A stretch of DNA of 46,180 nt, taken from positions 1 to 46,180 of the forward strand of contig CALAIL010000069.1 of NCBI GenBank assembly GCA_937923255.1, read 5' to 3'. Both the position numbers and the translations under genes were made by a program. The DNA is from an uncultured Propionivibrio sp. GTDB lineage: Bacteria; Pseudomonadota; Gammaproteobacteria; Burkholderiales; Rhodocyclaceae. The notes beneath the pieces were generated by a model, which was not told the DNA's origin, did no database searches, and worked only from the letters and a program-made list of their open reading frames with translations. Below, piece after piece: positions 17,023 to 25,310 of the stretch. The number at the start of each line of letters is the position of its first letter. The stretch's first letter is position 1.

Positions 17023-17774
17023 AATCCGTAACCGGCACAACGGCGCCACTGCTCAGCTTGCGCGGCATTGATAAATACTACGGCGATATTCATGCCCTGC
17101 ATGACATCAATCTGGATATTGCCGCCGGCGAAGTGGTCGTTCTGCTCGGCCCTTCCGGTTGCGGGAAGAGCACATTGCTACGCTGCATCAACGGACTGGA
17201 GCCCACTCAGGGCGGGCGAATCTTTCTCGACGGCTACGGCGCACTGGGAAAGGATATTGGCTGGCACGCCGCCCGTCAGCACATCGGCATGGTTTTCCAG
17301 AGCTATGAACTATTCAACCATCTCAATGTGCTGGACAACATCCTGCTGGGCCCACTCAAGGCACAGAAGCGACAACGCGATGAAGTAGAAGCACAAGCTG
17401 ATCAGCTATTGCAGCGCATTGGGCTTTACGAGCGCAAAACAGCCTATCCGCGCGAACTGTCCGGTGGCCAGAAGCAGCGTATCGCCATTGTCCGCGCGCT
17501 TTGCCTGAATCCAAAACTTCTTCTCCTCGACGAAATCACCGCTGCGCTCGACCCGGAGATGGTGCGCGAAGTGCTCGACGTTGTCCTCGAACTGGCCGCT
17601 GAAGGTATGACGATGCTCATCGTCACGCATGAAATGGGCTTTGCGCGTAAAGTCGCCGATCGCATCATTTTTATGGACGCCGGGAGAATCATTGAGCAGG
17701 CCGATCCGGAAACTTTTTTCACCGCCCCAGCCTCGCAACGGGCACAGGCATTCCTCAACCTTATGCATTATTGA
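17019..17774 (+). CDS. Amino-acid ABC transporter ATP-binding protein
   Basis: This 251-aa ATPase of the GlnQ/HisP type has Walker A LGPSGCGKSTLLRC, Q-loop MVFQSYELFNHL, signature LSGGQKQRIAIVRAL, Walker B LLLLDEITAALDPEMV and H-loop LIVTHEMGFA. The Walker B is followed by Ile-Thr-Ala instead of the more usual Pro-Thr-Ser, a variant I have seen in polar amino-acid importers of this branch. It energises the two preceding permeases and is the third gene of the operon. The binding protein follows after 38 nt. Confidence 0.92.
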   Translation: MKSVTGTTAPLLSLRGIDKYYGDIHALHDINLDIAAGEVVVLLGPSGCGKSTLLRCINGLEPTQGGRIFLDGYGALGKDIGWHAARQHIGMVFQSYELFNHLNVLDNILLGPLKAQKRQRDEVEAQADQLLQRIGLYERKTAYPRELSGGQKQRIAIVRALCLNPKLLLLDEITAALDPEMVREVLDVVLELAAEGMTMLIVTHEMGFARKVADRIIFMDAGRIIEQADPETFFTAPASQRAQAFLNLMHY

Positions 17775-17812
17775 CACATTTAATTTTTTGACTTGACCGA
17801 AAGGACTCTCCA

Positions 17813-18628
17813 ATGAAAAAGACGATTCTCCTGGCTACATTACTTGGCGCTCTATTTACCCAGGCTTCAGCATTTGCCGCCAGCCCTGAAGACCTCAAAG
17901 CCAAGGGGGAAGTTCGTATTGGCGTTTTCAGCGACAAGCCCCCATTCGGCTATGTCGACGCCAAAGGCATCTCGCAAGGTTTCGATGTTGAGATCGGCCG
18001 TTATATCGCTAAAGATCTGCTGGGTGACGCAAACAAGGCCAAATTTGTACTGGTGGAAGCTGCCAACCGCGTCGAATTCCTACGATCTGGCAAGGTCGAC
18101 ATCATTCTTGCTAACTTCACCGTCACGCCGGAACGTGCCAAGGTTGTCGATTTTGCCAAACCTTACATGAAAGTCGCACTCGGTGTCGTATCCCCCAACA
18201 AAGCGGTCATCACCGACATCGCCCAGCTCAAGGGAAAAACCCTGCTGCTCAATAAAGGCACGACGGCTGACCGTTACTTCAGCAAGGAGCACAAGGAAAT
18301 CAAAAGCTTGAAGTTCGACCACAACACCGAAACCTTCAACGCTCTTGTCGATGGGCGCGGCGAGGCATTGGCACACGACAATACCCTGCTGCTCGCCTGG
18401 GCAGAAGAACATCCTGGTTACACTGTCGGTATCGCTCGTCTGGGCAACGATGACTTTATCGCTCCAGCCGTCGCCAAAGGCGATGACAAACTACGCGCCT
18501 ATCTGGATGAAAAAATTGAGGAAATCAGCAAAAACGGCGTACTTAAGGCTGCTTACCAGAAAACGCTGCGGCCCGTATTCGGTGACAAAGTGCCCGCTTC
18601 GGAAATTTTAGTCGACAACCTAAAATAA
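17813..18628 (+). CDS. CjaA-like (cysteine-type) ABC substrate-binding protein
   Basis: This 271-aa periplasmic binding protein has signal peptide MKKTILLATLLGALFTQASA ending at Ala-Phe-Ala-Ala. The mature part contains GVFSDKPPFGYVDAKG, VEAANRVEFLRSGKVDIILA, NFTVTPERAKVVDF and LLLNKGTTADRYF, and closely matches my recollection of Campylobacter CjaA/Cj0982, whose ligand is cysteine. There is no lipobox, so it is probably soluble in the periplasm. AAGGACT nine bases before the ATG is a reasonable ribosome site. The specificity is inferred from similarity; aspartate/glutamate (PEB1-type) remains possible given the divergent racemase. Its stop lies 2 nt from the stop of the convergent AbrB gene. 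Confidence 0.87.
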   Translation: MKKTILLATLLGALFTQASAFAASPEDLKAKGEVRIGVFSDKPPFGYVDAKGISQGFDVEIGRYIAKDLLGDANKAKFVLVEAANRVEFLRSGKVDIILANFTVTPERAKVVDFAKPYMKVALGVVSPNKAVITDIAQLKGKTLLLNKGTTADRYFSKEHKEIKSLKFDHNTETFNALVDGRGEALAHDNTLLLAWAEEHPGYTVGIARLGNDDFIAPAVAKGDDKLRAYLDEKIEEISKNGVLKAAYQKTLRPVFGDKVPASEILVDNLK

Positions 18629-18630
18629 GC

Positions 18631-19167
18631 TTAGGCGGACAACAGGTCGTAGAGAAACAAAATTTGGCTTACCATCATCGCCACCATGCGCACATCCGAC
18701 CCATAGGCCTCGGCCAGCGCAATCATCGCACTCGCGCCACCGGGCGAAGCGCCCCAAGCCGCTGTATTGCCCGGCAACACCCGCCACCGGGTCAGAAACC
18801 AGCCCACCAACCCGCCGGCAATTACCGAACTCAAAACCATGGCACCGAGTACTTGCCAGTTTTCGGTCAGCGCCCCCAATACCGACGGCGTCATGCTCTT
18901 TGCCGCTGCACAGCCGACCAGCGCCTGCGCATAAATGAAGCAAGGACGCGGCAATTTCAGCCTCGCGCCCAAAAGCCGGAAACTCATCCCACACAGCACC
19001 GAACCGAGAAAAAATGCTGCGGGCACACCCAACCAGACCAGTGTGCCACCCACGGCAACTGAAAATAGGAGCAATGCGATCCACTGCATGTTTTGGCAAG
19101 GTACGGATTGCCCGTGCAAAATTGCGGACATTGTTGAGGCGGCCGGATCCAATGAGGGGGCGAGCAT
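18631..19167 (-). CDS. AbrB-type membrane protein, half length (single repeat)
   Basis: Up to 178 aa (152 if started at Met 19089, where the hydrophobic part begins). The sequence shows one AbrB duplication unit: LLLFSVAVGGTLVWLGVPAA, MTPSVLGALTENWQVLGAMV, and the conserved ASPGGASAMIALAEAYGSDV. Full AbrB transporters have two such units (~350 aa). Here the protein stops just after the unit (VSQILFLYDLLSA), two bases from the stop of the CjaA-like gene, and nothing of the second unit follows. It is either a natural half-size member or a gene cut when the importer operon came to lie beside it. No clear Shine-Dalgarno was found for any start. Function unknown. Confidence 0.65.
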   Translation of the reverse strand: MLAPSLDPAASTMSAILHGQSVPCQNMQWIALLLFSVAVGGTLVWLGVPAAFFLGSVLCGMSFRLLGARLKLPRPCFIYAQALVGCAAAKSMTPSVLGALTENWQVLGAMVLSSVIAGGLVGWFLTRWRVLPGNTAAWGASPGGASAMIALAEAYGSDVRMVAMMVSQILFLYDLLSA

Positions 19168-19441
19168 GATACTGCGACTCGCACAAGAAGTAGCAAAAAA
19201 GAAGCATTCCGATGACCTCTACCAAGGTTAGCCGGAATGACCAGAGACAGCGGCAGCTGAAAAAAGAAAACCCGCCATTAGCGGGTCGAAAAAAATGGAG
19301 GATGACTGCAACTGACTGCTAACAACACAGCCGCACGCCCAAGGCAGTACGGCTGTCAAGTTGGCAGGTTGTAAAATGGCGCTTCTAATATTATTTAAGT
19401 CTAAACTCCCCGCAAACGTTCAAGGCTGAATGCACCAACGC
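19168..19441. other. Intergenic region with two hairpins
   Basis: It holds the terminator at 19265-19295 and a second stem with arms ACAGCCG / CGGCTGT (about 19336-19366) downstream of the 93-codon gene. No gene is seen. Confidence 0.35.
19265..19295 (-). terminator. Bidirectional-type Rho-independent terminator
   Basis: The stem ACCCGC / GCGGGT with a 5-nt loop has A-runs on the left and right on the plus strand, so T-runs follow in both directions. It lies downstream of the minus-strand 93-aa gene and upstream of the AbrB gene. Confidence 0.7.
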
Positions 19442-19723
19442 TTATGCGGCACGGAGACTGGCGGCAAAAGCCGTTTCGATGCTTTTCGGAAAATGGAACC
19501 GGCAGAAGGTGCGGCGGATACCCACCTCATCGACACCATTACGCGCATCTTCAAAGCGGATGCCCAGCGCACGTCCATTGGACGCCAGCGTTGCAAAAGC
19601 ATACTGCCAGCGCCGCGCCTCGGCCAACCGTTCGCGCAATTCACTTTCGTTGTAGATGGCGACACCCGCCCGTTTCAGCGATTCTAGAAAAGCGTCGAAA
19701 GATTCTTTACTCAGACTACCCAT
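19442..19723 (-). CDS. Hypothetical protein, 93 aa
   Basis: I do not recognise this protein. It begins MGSLSKESFDAFLESLKRAG and is predicted mostly helical, with charged residues throughout and no membrane segment or signal peptide. ATG 19723 is preceded by AAGGAG at ideal spacing, one of the best ribosome sites in the window, and a terminator lies about 150 nt beyond the stop, which together argue that it is real. The longer open frame (from 19780) has no such site. It stands alone, divergent from the U32-family gene. C-terminal residues (FHFPKSIETAFAASLRAA) look degenerate compared with the rest, so a frameshift near 19530 cannot be excluded. Confidence 0.6.
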   Translation of the reverse strand: MGSLSKESFDAFLESLKRAGVAIYNESELRERLAEARRWQYAFATLASNGRALGIRFEDARNGVDEVGIRRTFCRFHFPKSIETAFAASLRAA

Positions 19724-19935
19724 GTTCAACTCCTTTGCTATGCTTTTTTTGGTCCAGCGACATGGATGATCTGTCGCCATGAGCCGATTAACGCGCTGTC
19801 CATACGGCGGTTGACAAAAAATTGCGCCCGCATTCCCGAAACACCGTCAAATATCGTAAGAATTACGAGAAGCACATTCCAGATCAATGACTTACAATAG
19901 GCATCGTATCCGTCAAACCACTCAAAAAACTCTCA

Positions 19936-21954
19936 ATGAGCCTTCCCAACCATCGATCCGGCCACGAATCGGCGCAAAAGACCGGGGCAAGCATGCATGA
20001 AATGACGCGTGAAATCATTCCTGGAATAAAACGTGCCCAAGCGCGGGAAATAGAATTGCTCGCGCCCGCCAGAAATGCCGATTTCGGCATGGCCGCCATC
20101 GAGCACGGTGCGGATGCCGTATATATTGGCGGCCCCTCTTTTGGCGCGCGTGCCGATGCCGGCAATGCCCTGCCGGATATCGAACGCCTGGCCCGACATG
20201 CGCACCGCTTCAATGCCCGCGTGCTGATTGCACTCAATACCATTCTGCGTGACGATGAACTGGAAACTGCGCGCCGCCTTGTCTGGCAATGCTGGGAAGC
20301 CGGTGCAGACGCCCTGATCGTGCAGGACATGGGGTTGCTTGAACTTGATTTGCCGCCCATTCAATTGCACGCCAGCACACAATGCGACATCCGCACACCG
20401 GAAAAAGCGCGCTTTCTCGAAAGCGTCGGATTCTCCCGGCTGGTGCTGGCGCGCGAACTGTCACTGGCGCAGATTCATGCCATCGCCGCCCAAACGACGG
20501 CGGAACTCGAATTTTTTATCCACGGCGCACTGTGTGTCAGCTACAGCGGCCAGTGCTACCTGAGCTATGCGCACACCGGGCGCAGCGCTAATCGTGGCGA
20601 CTGTTCGCAGGCCTGCCGCCTTCCCTACACGCTCACCGACACATCCGGAACAACGCTGCGCTCCGGCAAACACCTGCTCTCGCTCAAGGACAACGACCAG
20701 CGCGCCAACCTGCGGCCGCTGATCGAGGCTGGCATCCGCTCGTTCAAGATCGAAGGCCGGCTTAAGGATCTGGCCTACGTCAAAAACATCACCGCCTGTT
20801 ACCGGCAGCAGCTCGACGCTATCATCGACGCTGGAGAAGGCTGGCGGCGCGCATCCTCCGGCCGTTGCGCCTTTTTCTTCACGCCGCAGCCGGAAAAAAC
20901 CTTTAACCGTGGCGCCACCGACTACTTCGTCAATGAACGCCATGCCGATATCGGTGCCTTCGACTCGCCGAAATTCACCGGCGAACCAATTGGCCATATC
21001 ACCCGCCTCGGTCAAGCATATTTTGAAGTGCAGAGCAGCGTTCCCCTGCACAATGGCGACGGCCTCAGCTTTCCCACGCCGGATGGCGAACTGGGCGAAT
21101 TAACCGGCCTCCGCATCAATCTGGCCGAACCGATCGAAGGTGCCCCCGGCCATTACCGGCTGACGCCCGGCGGCAGGCTGCCCGCCAGTCTGCGTGTCGG
21201 CGCCCCGGTACATCGCAACCTCGATTATGAATTCGAGCGCCTGCTGGAGAAAAAATCCGCTGAACGACGCCTGTCGTTGAATTTGTCCTTTGCTGAAACT
21301 CCCGAAGGGTTTGCTCTGCGCCTGACCGACGAACGCGGCATCTGCGCCGAAGCCCGCCTTACACATGCCAAAGAGACGGCACAGCACCCCGAGCGCGCCA
21401 CAACCGCCGTGCGCGAAGCGCTTGGCCGGCTCGGCAATACGATCTACACAGCCGCCGCCATCGACATCGACTGGGAAACGCACACCAAGCCCCGCTTCAT
21501 CCCCGCAGCGGCACTCAACACCCTGCGCCGGCAAGGCATTGAGGCTCTAGATACCACCCGGCAAGCCGCCTACACCCGCCCACCCCACCATGCTGCACGG
21601 ACTCCTCCGCTGCCCTATCCGGCAGATACGCTCAGCTATCTTGGCAACGTCTATAACGCCAAAGCACGCGCCTTTTATGAGAAACACGGCGTCCGCCTCA
21701 TCGAGCCCGCCTATGAATGCCGACAGGAAAAAGGCGAAGTCTCGCTGATGGTGACCAAACACTGCGTGCGCTACAGCCTTCAGCTGTGTCCCAGGCAGGT
21801 CAAGGGACTGCGTCCCGATCCGCTGATCCTACTAAACGGCAAAGAAAGGTTGATCCTGCGCTTTGACTGCCATCCCTGCGAGATGCACGTCATCGGCAGG
21901 CTCAGGAAAAACCGCGCGCTTCGTCTCTCGCCGCAGGCCGCAGCAGTCAAATAA
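19936..21954 (+). CDS. U32-family protein (RlhA/TrhP-like, RNA hydroxylation family)
   Basis: The protein has 672 aa. The N-terminal U32 domain has ELLAPARNADFGMAAIEHGA then DAVYIGG, LVLARELSLAQIHAIAA, FIHGALCVSYSGQCYLSY and CSQACRLPY, giving Cys200, 207, 223 and 227. The core ends with SFKIEGRLKDLAYVKNI. A long C-terminal part includes a DUF3656-like region and four more cysteines near residues 610, 618, 645 and 648. U32 proteins were annotated as collagenase-like peptidases, but E. coli TrhP and RlhA are needed for prephenate-dependent hydroxylation of tRNA uridine-34 and 23S rRNA C2501. The length fits RlhA better; the HGALC-SYSG motif fits TrhP better. Start is uncertain: ATG 19936 lacks a ribosome site, and ATG 19993 has GGGGC upstream. 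Confidence 0.85.
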   Translation: MSLPNHRSGHESAQKTGASMHEMTREIIPGIKRAQAREIELLAPARNADFGMAAIEHGADAVYIGGPSFGARADAGNALPDIERLARHAHRFNARVLIALNTILRDDELETARRLVWQCWEAGADALIVQDMGLLELDLPPIQLHASTQCDIRTPEKARFLESVGFSRLVLARELSLAQIHAIAAQTTAELEFFIHGALCVSYSGQCYLSYAHTGRSANRGDCSQACRLPYTLTDTSGTTLRSGKHLLSLKDNDQRANLRPLIEAGIRSFKIEGRLKDLAYVKNITACYRQQLDAIIDAGEGWRRASSGRCAFFFTPQPEKTFNRGATDYFVNERHADIGAFDSPKFTGEPIGHITRLGQAYFEVQSSVPLHNGDGLSFPTPDGELGELTGLRINLAEPIEGAPGHYRLTPGGRLPASLRVGAPVHRNLDYEFERLLEKKSAERRLSLNLSFAETPEGFALRLTDERGICAEARLTHAKETAQHPERATTAVREALGRLGNTIYTAAAIDIDWETHTKPRFIPAAALNTLRRQGIEALDTTRQAAYTRPPHHAARTPPLPYPADTLSYLGNVYNAKARAFYEKHGVRLIEPAYECRQEKGEVSLMVTKHCVRYSLQLCPRQVKGLRPDPLILLNGKERLILRFDCHPCEMHVIGRLRKNRALRLSPQAAAVK

Positions 21955-22057
21955 AAGGTCGGCGCCACCCAACCAACTAGCCAGTCAGCCGCGAGCCATG
22001 CCTAAACACGCCGGCGCGCTCCACTCCATAGCAGAAAGGGGCGGGCAAGCATCAGAT

Positions 22058-22228
22058 TCACTTCGACGGAACATTGTCGTAGTCAGCATCATGCGCATTT
22101 TTCCGCTTTTCGATCGCAGCCCGTGGCGGACGCACCCGTAAATAGGTATTCGCATTGTTGATGGTGTACCACAGCCCGTCGTATTCCTTGACCCATACAG
22201 GACGCGGGCTGTCTGCACTGAAATCCAT
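22058..22228 (-). CDS. Possible small protein, 56 aa
   Basis: It starts MDFSADSPRPVWVKEYDGLW, has several aromatic residues, then a charged C terminus (EKRKNAHDADYD). There is no signal peptide or membrane segment and no recognised family. A GGGGC lies just before the ATG. It is divergent from pldA and convergent with the U32 gene. The amino-acid composition looks protein-like, unlike that of the overlapping frames, but the support is weak. Confidence 0.35.
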   Translation of the reverse strand: MDFSADSPRPVWVKEYDGLWYTINNANTYLRVRPPRAAIEKRKNAHDADYDNVPSK

Positions 22229-22377
22229 TCGCCCCGTATGGCGGTAAGCCACAGATCGGCAACTAATAATTACGATACGGCGTATCGGCATGCACCAACC
22301 GGGAAGGGGAAATCCAGCGCATTGGCGATATCCGGGTAAAATGTACCGCAATGCATTATTTATCAAGGAAATCAACG

Positions 22378-23589
22378 ATGTTCCCGACCCGACCGACCAA
22401 TGCGCTTGACCTGCTTCTGCTTTCCTGCACAAGCGCTGCGATGTGCGCGCATTCAACGGCCGCTGCCGCCGCAACGCCTGCCCCCGCTACCGTCTCCACC
22501 GGCAACCCGGCCGCCTGCGCCGCATTAAGCGACGACCATGCGCGCCTTGCCTGTTACGACCTTGCGGTCGGCCGCACAAGCGCCGGCGCACCCGCTACTC
22601 TCAACCCGCCGAGAGAAACTGCCTCTGCGCAGCTTTCGCAAACCAGCGCTGCCGACAGGGCAGCCACCGCCGGCACGGACGCCGACAGCCGCGCGCCATC
22701 GGATGCTTCGGCCGCTTCGGCGGCGGCCGCCTCCGGCAACGGCCTCACGCTGCCGGCACTGGCGGAAAGTGCCCCGAGCGACAAGCGCAGCCTGTCCGCA
22801 CGCTGGGAACTCGACGCGGCGGACAAACGCGGCACGTTTAACCTGCGCCCCTACAAGCTCAACTACCTGCTGCCGGTACGCTGGAGCAGTTCACCCAATA
22901 CGCTGCCCGCCTCGCCCAATCCGAACAACCGCGTCGGCCAGCCGCTCGACCTGGAGAACATCGAAGCGAAGTTCCAAATCAGCTTCAAAACCAAGCTGAC
23001 GGAAGGGCTCTTCGGCAAATATGGCGACCTCTGGGCGGGCTACACGCAGCAATCAAACTGGCAGCTTTACAGCAACTCAGCACCATTCCGCGACACGATC
23101 TACGAACCGGAAATTCTCTCCGTCTTCCGCAGCAACCTGCATCTGGGCGGCGGTCTGCGCCTGCGCATGCTATCGCTCGCCCTCAACCACCAGTCGAACG
23201 GACGTGGCCTGCCGCAATCGCGCAGCTGGAACCGGCTCATCGGCACGGCGGGCTTCGAATACGGCAACTTTCAGCTGATCGGGCGCGCCTGGCAGATTCT
23301 CGGCCACGGCAGCCTGCTCAACGACAACCCCGACATCGCCCATTATCTGGGGCGCGGCGACCTGCAAGCGCGCTGGTACGCGGGCGAACACGCCCTGTCG
23401 ATCACGGCGCGCGGCCCGCTGCTGCACAAACATTCGCGCGGCGCGCTGCTCGCCGAATGGAATTTCCCCATCCATCGCAACTTCAAGGGCTATCTGCAAG
23501 CCTCTTCCGGCTACGGCGAAACCCTGCTCGACTACAACCATCGGCAGACGACCTTCGGCCTCGGTATTTCAATTGTCGACTGGCAGTAA
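22378..23589 (+). CDS. pldA: Outer-membrane phospholipase A (OMPLA)
   Basis: This 403-aa protein has an N-terminal hydrophobic signal-like segment (LLLLSCTSAAMCAHSTAAAA), a low-complexity Ala/Ser/Pro-rich stretch (to about residue 130), then the 12-strand OMPLA barrel. The catalytic triad is visible in LNHQSNGRGLPQSRSWNR (His, Ser and the later Asn, the E. coli His142/Ser144/Asn156 arrangement), preceded by RPYKLNYLLPV. It ends in an aromatic-type residue context (SIVDWQ). The enzyme hydrolyses phospholipids that reach the outer leaflet. ATG 22378 with AAGGAA upstream is preferred to the ATG nine codons earlier. The extra N-terminal domain contains DDHARLACYDLAVGR, a segment common in betaproteobacterial PldA. 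Confidence 0.92.
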   Translation: MFPTRPTNALDLLLLSCTSAAMCAHSTAAAAATPAPATVSTGNPAACAALSDDHARLACYDLAVGRTSAGAPATLNPPRETASAQLSQTSAADRAATAGTDADSRAPSDASAASAAAASGNGLTLPALAESAPSDKRSLSARWELDAADKRGTFNLRPYKLNYLLPVRWSSSPNTLPASPNPNNRVGQPLDLENIEAKFQISFKTKLTEGLFGKYGDLWAGYTQQSNWQLYSNSAPFRDTIYEPEILSVFRSNLHLGGGLRLRMLSLALNHQSNGRGLPQSRSWNRLIGTAGFEYGNFQLIGRAWQILGHGSLLNDNPDIAHYLGRGDLQARWYAGEHALSITARGPLLHKHSRGALLAEWNFPIHRNFKGYLQASSGYGETLLDYNHRQTTFGLGISIVDWQ

Positions 23590-23971
23590 ACCTCTGCCGT
23601 CGGCGACCCTGTTCCTGGACTCGGCCCCGACAGCATTGGCGCGCCTGCCCCGCTCCCCCGCAACACGGACGGCGATCAATGCGCCGCCGGCGCATGAAGC
23701 CATCGAACAGTGAGCTTTATCGAAGCAACAGTGAGCTTTATCGAAGCCAACGACGATGACGCCCGGAAAGCGCTGCTCATAGCCTCTCCCCTGCTTTTCT
23801 CTAACTCCCTCCCTGGAACGCCTTGATTTACCTGGGCTACAGCGGCATGCCGTCAAAAGGCGTCCCCCAGGCGCGGTGCGTGCGGTGGGATGCAGCCATC
23901 TGAACCTGAGCGATTTCGGGTATCGCGCAGGCGTTCGGCACGCTCGAAGACATAGCGGCGGATCGTCGCGT
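23590..23971. other. Intergenic region, pldA / M48 protease (convergent)
   Basis: No gene was found in these 382 bases between two convergent genes. The only notable structure is the perfect 21-nt tandem duplication at 23706-23747. No clear terminator stem was identified for either gene. Confidence 0.4.
23706..23747. repeat. Perfect 21-nt tandem duplication
   Basis: Two adjacent identical copies of a 21-nt unit beginning AACAGTGAGCTTTATC (23706-23726 and 23727-23747). This is probably a recent replication-slippage duplication. Confidence 0.8.
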
Positions 23972-24799
23972 TTATTTCGGTCGGGCGGTGTAGAGCGGGT
24001 ACACGCGGTCAGCGTACACACGTAGATCGGCAATGCGCGAGCCATGCGACGGGTGCGTCGAGAGCCATTGCGGCACCGAGCCGGTGGATGCCTTTTCCAT
24101 CTTCTGCCACAGGGAAATGGCTGCGCGCGGATCGTAGCCGGCGCGCGCCGCCAGTTCGACGCCGATGCGATCAGCCTCCTGCTCCATCCCGCGCGAGTTG
24201 GGGCGCATAAACGCCAGGTCGCCGACCACGCCCAGCGCCTGCTGGCCCAGTTTGGCATCGACGCCGAGATAGGCGCCGAGCAACGCGCCGCCAATGCCCG
24301 TCGCCACATTGATGCCGGCCGACTGGCTCATCTTTTCCCGGCCATGTTCGCGCAGCGCGTGGGCAATTTCGTGGCCGAGCACGGCAGCCAGTTCATCATC
24401 CGTCGCGTTGAGCTTCTCGATCAGCCCAGTATAGACGGCGATCTTGCCGCCCGGCATACACCAGGCGTTGAGTTCCTTGGATGAAATCACGTTGGTTTCC
24501 CACTGCCAGCCCGGCGCATCGGCACGGAAAGTGGCCGTAGCCGGAATCAGTCGGGCGGAAATGCTGCGCACGCGCTGCACCAGGAGGGCGTTCTGGTTGA
24601 GCATACCTTTCTTCTGGGCGTCGGCAATGACTTGGCGATAGGCTTTCGCCGCTTCCCGATTCACTTCGGCGGACGAGACAAGCATCATCTGCTTGCGGCT
24701 AACGCCGACCTGGCCGCCGGAAGTCGTATCAACCGACGCGCAGCCAAATAGCGCCAGCGCGGTCAGCAAGGTGACGATCAGTTGCCTATTTTTCTGCAT
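23972..24799 (-). CDS. M48-family metalloprotease lipoprotein (LoiP/YcaL-like)
   Basis: This 275-aa protein has signal peptide MQKNRQLIVTLLTALALFGC with lipobox Cys20, so it is membrane-anchored in the periplasm. The zinc site is HEIAH (His143, Glu144, His147), with the third ligand in MEQEADRIG (Glu208). The loop NAWCMPGGKIAVYTGLIEKL is conserved in the family. E. coli relatives degrade misfolded outer-membrane proteins (LoiP, YcaL, BepA). ATG 24799 has GGGAGAAAT directly upstream; the frame extends 16 codons further but starts outside the signal sequence. No C-terminal TPR region is present, so it is not BepA. It is monocistronic. Confidence 0.9.
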   Translation of the reverse strand: MQKNRQLIVTLLTALALFGCASVDTTSGGQVGVSRKQMMLVSSAEVNREAAKAYRQVIADAQKKGMLNQNALLVQRVRSISARLIPATATFRADAPGWQWETNVISSKELNAWCMPGGKIAVYTGLIEKLNATDDELAAVLGHEIAHALREHGREKMSQSAGINVATGIGGALLGAYLGVDAKLGQQALGVVGDLAFMRPNSRGMEQEADRIGVELAARAGYDPRAAISLWQKMEKASTGSVPQWLSTHPSHGSRIADLRVYADRVYPLYTARPK

Positions 24800-25310
24800 G
24801 ATTTCTCCCGTCAGAAAATGAGCGAAATGCGCATCCGGATACTGCATGCCGTGCCTTCATGCGGGCACGACTCTGAATGCGCACTGAGGGTAACGGCCGG
24901 ACAGCGGATGCGGCCTAACACGCACGGAGCCTACGTATTTTATGCGCAAAGACCGCACCGAACCACATCTGCCACAGCAAGCCGCCGCCCGACCAACGCC
25001 ACGGATGGCATTGATCGGCGGCGGTAAAGGCAGTGCGCGTGCCTCCCGCGCAGTTATGCGAAGGCAATGACGGGCAAAGAAACGCCCAAATTCCCGCGTC
25101 AATGCCGGCAAAACCCCAGGCGCCTTCCATTTTCGGCGGCCAAAAACGCTGTATCCAGCAATCGCCCCCTTGGGATATCAGGCGCGAACCTGCCGTAAAC
25201 CCGCCGCAGACCAACGCAAATTTCTACGCATTCCGGCGCAAATCCTACGCATTGCTGCGCAAACCAAGGGCGCAGCCGGCATCGTCGCGAGGCTTCGCCC
25301 AAGCCCTCGT
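24800..25310. other. Intergenic region without a recognisable gene
   Basis: These 511 bases lie between the end of the NnrS gene and the start of the protease gene, both on the minus strand. Frames on both strands give no recognisable protein. A short tandem repeat is seen at 25215-25265. The rest may be decayed coding sequence; I cannot identify it. Confidence 0.35.
25215..25265. repeat. Imperfect 21-22-nt tandem repeat
   Basis: CGCAAATTTCTACGCATTCC (unit at 25215-25236) is followed by CGCAAATCCTACGCATTGC (25237-25257) and a third partial unit CGCAAACC. Alternating CGCAAA and TACGCATT blocks repeat. Function unknown. Confidence 0.55.

Noticed and set aside
19801..19860. TTGACA at 19811 as the promoter of the U32 gene
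   Set aside because: No acceptable -10 hexamer at 16-18 nt spacing.
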